From NCBI GenBank assembly GCA_964291475.2, contig OZ220079.1:103402-167401 (forward strand): a stretch of DNA of 64,000 bases. Reading direction: 5' to 3'. Within the stretch, counting starts at the first letter, position 1. Each line of letters opens with the position of its first letter. This DNA is from DAOUKH01 sp964291475. GTDB taxonomy: Bacteria; Chloroflexota; Dehalococcoidia; SHYB01. This document shows, piece by piece, positions 59,743 to 64,000 of this stretch. Made by a program: the position numbers and the translations under genes. The notes below the pieces were generated by a model. That model was not told where the DNA came from. It saw only the letters and a list, made by a program, of their open reading frames with translations, and did no database searches.

Positions 59743-60588
59743 CTAGTCGTCTTCCTCTTCCTCACCGTTGGCGACGGCGGCGAAGCCGTTGGCGCCGCGG
59801 CGCGCTCGCCGCGCCAGGATGGCGTCGGGGTCTGGCGTGTCCCACTCGCCGCCGTCGGAGTCGAAACCGCCGGGCGAATACCGGAGGCCTCCCCACACAT
59901 AGGGTTTGACGCCGTCGGTCGCGCCGCACACGGCCGCATCCGGGCTCGGAGGAAACGAAAGGCGTCCCTTCTGGCTGGGATGCTGGTAGGTCTCCTTGAC
60001 GAAGATCGAGATGTGGTCGTCGCCGACGCTCGAGACCGCCCCTTGATAGCGGTTGCCGCCGTTCATGAGGCCGATCAGGCGGGCGCTGACCCGGGGGCCG
60101 AGCCTGCCCAGCCGTTCGCCGCTCTGGGCCACGGCCTCGAGCCGCGACCCCGCCGGGCGCAGCGTCACCCGCTCCCCCGGAGAGACGTTGGCAAGAGCGC
60201 CGTTCGAGGGCAGCTCGCTCAGCGACTCAATCCCGGTCCGTCCGGTCTGCTCGATGAAGAAGCGGGGCGGGACGCGCTCGCCGCCGGGAGCCTTGGGAGC
60301 GTCCTCGACCAGCGACTGGAGCCGCGCCAGGTTCTTCTTGGCGATCAGGTTGCCGGAATCGAGCTCGAGCGTGCGGGAGAAGGCCGCGCGGGCCTCCGAG
60401 TAGCGGCCGATCTCGCTGGCGGCCTTCCCCAAGCGGTTGTACGCCTCGCGGTCGTCGGGGAAATCGGCGACGAACCGGCGGTTGCTCTCCACCGCCGCCG
60501 CCCACTTGCCTTCGAGAGCGAGGGCAATCGCCTGCTTGGCGCGCTCGTTCCGGTTCTTCTGCTTGCTATCGGTCTGTTGCGCTAACAT
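59743..60588 (-). CDS. TPR-repeat protein
   Basis: Protein of 281 residues. The N-terminal half has two or three tetratricopeptide units (AIALALEGKWAAAVESNRRFVADFPDD, YNRLGKAASEIGRYSEARAAFSRTLELD), predicted to bind a partner protein. The middle and C-terminal part (VSARLIGLMNGGNRYQGAVSSVGDDHISIFVKETYQHP) is a small beta-rich region I do not recognise. The protein ends in an acidic EEEEDD tail. The gene is preceded by a 172-base leader and a strong AT-rich promoter region, suggesting high or regulated expression. Confidence 0.75.
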   Translation of the reverse strand: MLAQQTDSKQKNRNERAKQAIALALEGKWAAAVESNRRFVADFPDDREAYNRLGKAASEIGRYSEARAAFSRTLELDSGNLIAKKNLARLQSLVEDAPKAPGGERVPPRFFIEQTGRTGIESLSELPSNGALANVSPGERVTLRPAGSRLEAVAQSGERLGRLGPRVSARLIGLMNGGNRYQGAVSSVGDDHISIFVKETYQHPSQKGRLSFPPSPDAAVCGATDGVKPYVWGGLRYSPGGFDSDGGEWDTPDPDAILARRARRGANGFAAVANGEEEEDD

Positions 60589-60755
60589 CGCAATTCCCCG
60601 CGGACCCTTCCTTTCTCATCTCATAGGTCCGCGCCACAAGGTTCTCAGGCTAGACGCATCCACCGCCGCGAATGTTCCACCGTCGCGGTGCGGCAGGCCG
60701 CTCGCGCCACCGCAGGGCAAACTTCCGCCCTTCAGGCAGCGCTCGCCGCTACCCT
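60589..60755 (-). other. Long structured leader of the TPR gene
   Basis: GC-rich leader between the AT-rich promoter and the TPR ATG. Minus-strand stems seen by eye: GGGC...GCCC near 60720, GCGGTGGC with GCCGCACCGC (about 60684-60711), and GCGGACC with GGTCCGC (about 60602-60634), whose loop contains AAAGGAAG. No known riboswitch class fits. Confidence 0.4.
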
Positions 60756-60845
60756 GTTGAGATTATTGTAGGAGCATTCATGAATATTGCAATAGGTTTT
60801 GTCTCCAATTTATGAAATCATTTAAAATTGGTTTTGAATGTTGAC
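60756..60845. other. AT-rich island
   Basis: About 28% GC by count over these 90 bases, in a chromosome of about two thirds GC. It contains palindromes ATTCATGAAT and ATTGCAAT and a CCAATTT/AAATTGG stem (60805-60831). It includes the promoter of the TPR gene. Confidence 0.8.
60765..60792 (-). promoter_or_regulatory. Promoter of the TPR gene
   Basis: Minus strand: TTGCAA (60792-60787), 16-base spacer, TACAAT (60770-60765). Both hexamers are near consensus. Predicted +1 near 60758. Confidence 0.55.
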
Positions 60846-60857
60846 CGTGCGCCGGTG

Positions 60858-61268
60858 CTAGAGCACGCCCTGCCGTTTCAGCATCGCGTGGCGGCGCAGC
60901 ATGCAGTCGTCCATGACCACGGCGAGGCCCGCCTCCCGGGCGATCTCGGCGGCCTCTTCGTTCACGACGCCGTCCTGCAGCCAGAGCGCCTTCGCCCCGA
61001 TCTCGACCGCCGCCCGCGCGATGGGAACGACGTGCTCGGACCTGCGGAAAACGTCGACCACGTCAACGGGTGTAGGAATAGCCTGCAGGTCGGAGTAGCA
61101 GACGGCCCCGAGCACCTCCGAGACTCGCGGGTTCACGGGGATGATCTCGTAGCCCTGCTCCTGGAGATAAGCCGCCACCTCATTGCTGGGGCGGGACGGG
61201 TCGTCGGACAGCCCGACGACGGCAACCGTCTTCGCTTGGCGGAGAATGTTGGCCGCAGAGTCGCTCAT
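60858..61268 (-). CDS. CoA-binding domain protein (YccU-like)
   Basis: Rossmann-fold CoA_binding protein, 136 residues: VAVVGLSDDPSRPSNEVAAYLQEQGYEIIPVNPRVSEVLG is the family opening, then VDVVDVFRRSEHVVPIARAAVEIGAKALWLQDGVVNEEAAEIA. It binds CoA or a CoA-like nucleotide; its cellular role is unknown. The start overlaps the glycosyltransferase stop by four bases, so it is last in the thrB-lysC-GT2 transcript. Confidence 0.9.
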   Translation of the reverse strand: MSDSAANILRQAKTVAVVGLSDDPSRPSNEVAAYLQEQGYEIIPVNPRVSEVLGAVCYSDLQAIPTPVDVVDVFRRSEHVVPIARAAVEIGAKALWLQDGVVNEEAAEIAREAGLAVVMDDCMLRRHAMLKRQGVL

Positions 61269-62023
61269 GCTATCCCTCCCGCTTTTCCACTCGGCGCGCT
61301 GAAGTCGTAGCGCCCAAGGACATGGTTTGCACGGACGCGCAGGACTTCGCCAAGGGTCCGGAGGCTATCGCGCACGGGCCGCACCTTGCTGCCACGGTCG
61401 TGGCGCCACTCGATGCCCAACTCCTCCACCGTCATGCCGCTGCGCTCGGCGATGTACAGAATCTCAATATCGAAGCCGAAGCCCTCAATCCGCTGCTGCG
61501 GGAAGAGAGCTTCGGCCGCCTCACGGCGGAACATCTTGAAGCCGCACTGCGTGTCGGCAAAGCTGCGGACGCCCCCGAGGACGCGCACAAGGAAGTTGAA
61601 GCTCCGGCTTGCCACGTAGCGGAAGGCGGGCTCGTCCAAGCGGCGCGCTCCGGCGGCCTCGCGTGAGCCGATCACGATGTCGAACCGCTCGATGCGGTCG
61701 AGGAAACCCTCGATCTCCTCAATGGGCATGGAGAGGTCCGCGTCACACAGGAAGCGGTAGTCGCCCTCGGCCTCCAGCATGCCGTCCTTTACCGCCGCGC
61801 CTTTGCCCCGGTGCGGCAGCGACAGCGTGCGCACCGGCGGCGACGACCCGGCGAATGCCTCGGCCAGGGCGGCCGTGTCGTCCTCGCTGCCGTCGTCGGC
61901 GACGACCACCTCGGCGCTGATCTCGCGCTCGCGGAGATGGGCGGTGACGCGTTCCAGCGTCCCGGTGATGCGGGAGGCCTCGTTAAAGGCGGGAATCACG
62001 ATAGAGAGCTGCGGCGAGTCCAC
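61265..62023 (-). CDS. Family 2 glycosyltransferase (dolichyl-phosphate-glucose/mannose synthase-like)
   Basis: GT2 protein of 252 residues. LSIVIPAFNEASRITGTLERV, VVVADDGSEDDTA (nucleotide-sugar Asp), GKGAAVKDGMLEAEGDYRFLCDADLSMPIEEI (the DAD metal site), DTQCGFKMFRREAAEALFP and the C-terminal VEELGIEWRHDRGSKVRPVRDSLRTL fit polyprenyl-phosphate glycosyltransferases. No transmembrane tail is seen. GTG at 62023. Ten bases separate it from the lysC stop. Confidence 0.9.
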   Translation of the reverse strand: MDSPQLSIVIPAFNEASRITGTLERVTAHLREREISAEVVVADDGSEDDTAALAEAFAGSSPPVRTLSLPHRGKGAAVKDGMLEAEGDYRFLCDADLSMPIEEIEGFLDRIERFDIVIGSREAAGARRLDEPAFRYVASRSFNFLVRVLGGVRSFADTQCGFKMFRREAAEALFPQQRIEGFGFDIEILYIAERSGMTVEELGIEWRHDRGSKVRPVRDSLRTLGEVLRVRANHVLGRYDFSAPSGKAGGIA

Positions 62024-62033
62024 GGCAGTCCGC

Positions 62034-63262
62034 CTAGGGTGTTGCGTCCAGCCGCTCCAGGCCGAAGGCCCGGTGGAGCGCGGCGACGGCTTCCGCGACC
62101 GCCTCGCGGCTCACGATGGCGGTAATGCGAATCTCGGACGTGGTCACCATCTCGATGTTGACGCCGGCGTGGAACAAAGCTTCGAACGTCCGCGCCGCGA
62201 AGCCCGGCGTATCGCGCATCGCCGAACCCACGACCGTTACCTTGGCCAGCCTGTCGTCGGCCTGCACGCCGTGGGCGCCGATCTTCTTCGCCACCGGCTC
62301 GACGAGGTCGAGGGCCGCGGGAAGGTCGTCGAGGCTGACGGTGAAGGTCAGGTCGGTGATACGGGCGTCGCTGGCGTTCTGCACGATGGAATCGATGCGA
62401 ATATCCTCGTTCGTGAGCGGTTCAAACGCGCTCGCGGCGACGCCGGGGATGTCCGGCGCCCCCATGATGGTGATCTTCGCCACGCCGGTGTCGTGGGCGA
62501 TGCCGCGCAGCCGATCTCCCGGCTCCATGAGGGTGTCCTCGTGAATCAGGGTGCCGGGCGCGCTGTTGAAGCTGGACGCGACGAAGATCGGCACGCCGTA
62601 GACGCTGGCGAGCTCGACGGCGCGGGGTGCATGATCTTGGCCCCGGCGCTGGCTAGCTCCAGCATCTCCTCGTAGCTGATGTCGGCGAGCTTTCGGGCGT
62701 CGGGCACCAGCCGGGGGTCGGCGGTGAAGACGCCCTCGACGTCGCTGAAGCGCTCGCAGCGGGCCGCCTCGAGGCGGGCGGCGAGCGCCACGGCCGTGGT
62801 GTCCGAGCCGCCGCGCCCCAGCGTGGTGACGTCCTCGTCATCGGTGACGCCCTGGAAGCCGGCCACGATGACGACGCGACCGCGGTTGAGCTCCTTGAGG
62901 ATGCGCTGCGGGTCGATGCTCGTGATGCGGGCGCGCCCGAACCGGCGCTCCGTCTTGATGCCCGCCTGGAAGCCGCTCAGGCTCACCGCGTCTTGTCCAA
63001 GCTGCCGAAGGGCCATGGCCAGCAGCGAGCTCGACACGAGCTCGCCGGTGGAGAGCAGCAGGTCCATCTCGCGCTGGTTGGGCTCGTCGCAGACCTCGCG
63101 CGCCAGGCTGGTCAGAAGGTCGGTCGTGTCACCCATCGCGGAAACGACGGCGACGACGTCGTCACCCTTGCCCCGCGAGGCGACGATGCGCTCCGCGACG
63201 CTCTTGATGCGCTCCGCGTCGGCCACCGACGTCCCACCGTATTTTTGAACGATCAGGCCCAC
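62034..63262 (-). CDS. lysC: Aspartate kinase (one frameshift)
   Basis: The N-terminal kinase domain LIVQKYGGTSVADAERIK, STGELVSSSLLAMAL, GFQGVTDDEDVTTLGRGGSDTTAVALAA and DVEGVFTADPRLVPDARKL is followed in another frame by VPIFVASSFNSAPGTLI and two ACT domains (AKITIMGAPDIPGVAASAF; AKVTVVGSAMRDTPGFAARTF). One extra base in the GGGG run at 62624-62627 restores the expected IMHPRAVELAS and about 409 residues. First enzyme of the lysine/threonine branch, with ACT feedback control. GTG at 63262 has GAGGTGAGG upstream. Confidence 0.9.
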
Positions 63263-63269
63263 GTCGACC

Positions 63270-64000
63270 TCACCTCGCCAACGGCCTCGCCGCTATTCTT
63301 GCTCCCGGTGCGCCGATGCGCGCCACGATGCACATGCCGGGCGTCCCGGCGCGGTTTGCTTCGGAAGTCACCGCGCGGACGACGGGCGAGGGGTCGCCGG
63401 AGACCAGCGCGAGAACGGACGGCCCCGACCCGGAGAGGAAGACGCCGTGGGCGCCGGCATCAAGGGCGGCCCGAAAGAGGTTCTCCGCTCCGGGCACAAG
63501 GGGGGCGCGGTACGGCTGATGAAGCCGGTCCCCCGTCGCCGTTTCCAGAAGGTCCCATTGGCCTTGGCCCAGAGCCAGGGCCAGCAGGGAGGCGCGGCTG
63601 GCATTGTAGACGGCATCTTCGAGGACCACGTTTTCGGGAAGGACGGCGCGCGCCTCCTTGGTGACGACCTCGTACGTTGGAATGAAGACCATCGCCTTGA
63701 GCCCGCGTTTGGCCTTGATCGCGCCCCGGACAAAGGCGCCGCCCTCCCGCGCCACGACTTGAAAGCCGCCGAAGAGCGCGGGCGCGACGTTGTCGGGATG
63801 TCCCTCGATCTCGGCGCAGGCCTGAAAGACCTGCTCCGGCGTCAGCGGCGACCCTTCCAGGGCATTCGCCGCGCCGAAGCCGCCGACGATCGCGGCGGCG
63901 CTCGATCCAAGGCCGCGGCGCAAGGGAATGCGGTTGACGCAGCGGAGGCGCAGGGGCGCGCGGGCGCGCCCATCCGCTCGTAGAAGGCGGCGGCGGAGCG
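63270..64000 (-). CDS. thrB: Homoserine kinase (N-terminus off the window, one frameshift)
   Basis: GHMP kinase. RIPLRRGLGSSAAAIVGGF is the ATP-binding motif; IEGHPDNVAPALFGGF, YNASRASLLALAL and the C-terminal GAHGVFLSGSGPSVLALV follow. Upstream of the GLGSS motif the expected FYERMGAPAR is in a different frame; one extra base in the GGGG run at 63953-63956 joins them. It converts homoserine to its phosphate in threonine synthesis. lysC follows after seven bases, forming an aspartate-pathway operon. Confidence 0.88.
   Translation of the reverse strand, partial: LRRRLLRADGRARAPLRLRCVNRIPLRRGLGSSAAAIVGGFGAANALEGSPLTPEQVFQACAEIEGHPDNVAPALFGGFQVVAREGGAFVRGAIKAKRGLKAMVFIPTYEVVTKEARAVLPENVVLEDAVYNASRASLLALALGQGQWDLLETATGDRLHQPYRAPLVPGAENLFRAALDAGAHGVFLSGSGPSVLALVSGDPSPVVRAVTSEANRAGTPGMCIVARIGAPGARIAARPLAR

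Noticed and set aside
60640..60660. CTGAGA in the TPR leader as a TPP riboswitch
   Set aside because: The rest of the THI box (the conserved GATCTGGATAATGCC-like part) is absent, and the downstream gene is unrelated to thiamin.
60780..60815. Eleven-codon frame with AGGAG upstream inside the AT-rich island (possible leader peptide)
   Set aside because: It runs on the + strand, where no gene follows, and the A/T composition makes a chance start and stop likely.
1..64000. Many long open frames opposite or shifted to real genes
   Set aside because: In high-GC DNA with GC-rich third positions such frames are expected. They are rich in Arg, Ala, Pro and Gly, carry no motifs and overlap well-supported genes.

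Overview
The window is high-GC bacterial chromosome (about two thirds G+C by eye) with tightly packed genes on both strands, almost all housekeeping or small-molecule metabolism. There is no rRNA operon, CRISPR array, phage or recognisable transposase. Gene content suggests Chloroflexota, probably a Dehalococcoidia or SAR202-like lineage. The pointers are a DUF3090 protein, a bacterial translin, repeated acyl-CoA dehydrogenase, CaiB/BaiF and amidohydrolase genes, a luciferase-like flavin oxidoreductase, and the order rpmB / DAK kinase / DegV / recG. This placement is inference from gene families, not from a marker phylogeny.

Layout. 1-3.1 kb: partial SDR, then a thiol-redox group (beta-propeller, CcdA, TlpA-like). 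3.2-12.5 kb: DUF3090, an amidohydrolase / acyl-CoA dehydrogenase / amidase run, TenA, two FmdB-like zinc ribbons, a quinone reductase / SMP-30 pair and translin. 12.9-18.6 kb: pth-ligA divergent from folP-folK, then ilvA. 18.7-24.4 kb: a DUF433/DUF5615 toxin-antitoxin pair, Trm112-like, an HpaB-fold protein, an epimerase, SbcD, PAP2 and SnoaL. 24.5-27.2 kb: a NYN-domain cassette lying between two copies of the glyQS 3' end. 27.3-33.9 kb: thiolase, argD, argG, maoC, argH, rpe. 33.9-41.1 kb: rpmB, DAK kinase, degV, recG, argS. 41.1-47.6 kb: RDD protein, two CaiB/BaiF CoA-transferases, pheST. 47.6-53.6 kb: a catabolic run (VOC, acyl-CoA dehydrogenase, flavin oxidoreductase, isochorismatase-fold, hydantoinase-fold, isochorismatase-fold) and tRNA-Gly. 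53.7-64 kb: crotonase, anchored beta-propeller, SDR, hisA-hisH, lipoprotein hydrolase, PduO, TPR protein, then thrB-lysC-GT2-CoA-binding.

Two themes cut across the genes. First, intergenic spaces carry modular palindromic repeats, here called families A, B and C. They sit against the 3' ends of genes and sometimes join into B+A or C+B+A arrays. Second, several genes have a -10-like hexamer placed so that transcription would start at the start codon, so leaderless mRNAs are likely.

Data quality: five genes after 47.6 kb (VOC protein, beta-propeller, lipoprotein hydrolase, lysC, thrB) each have one frameshift that a single extra G or C in or next to a G/C run would repair. Consensus error is the simplest explanation, so they should not be counted as true pseudogenes without read-level checking.
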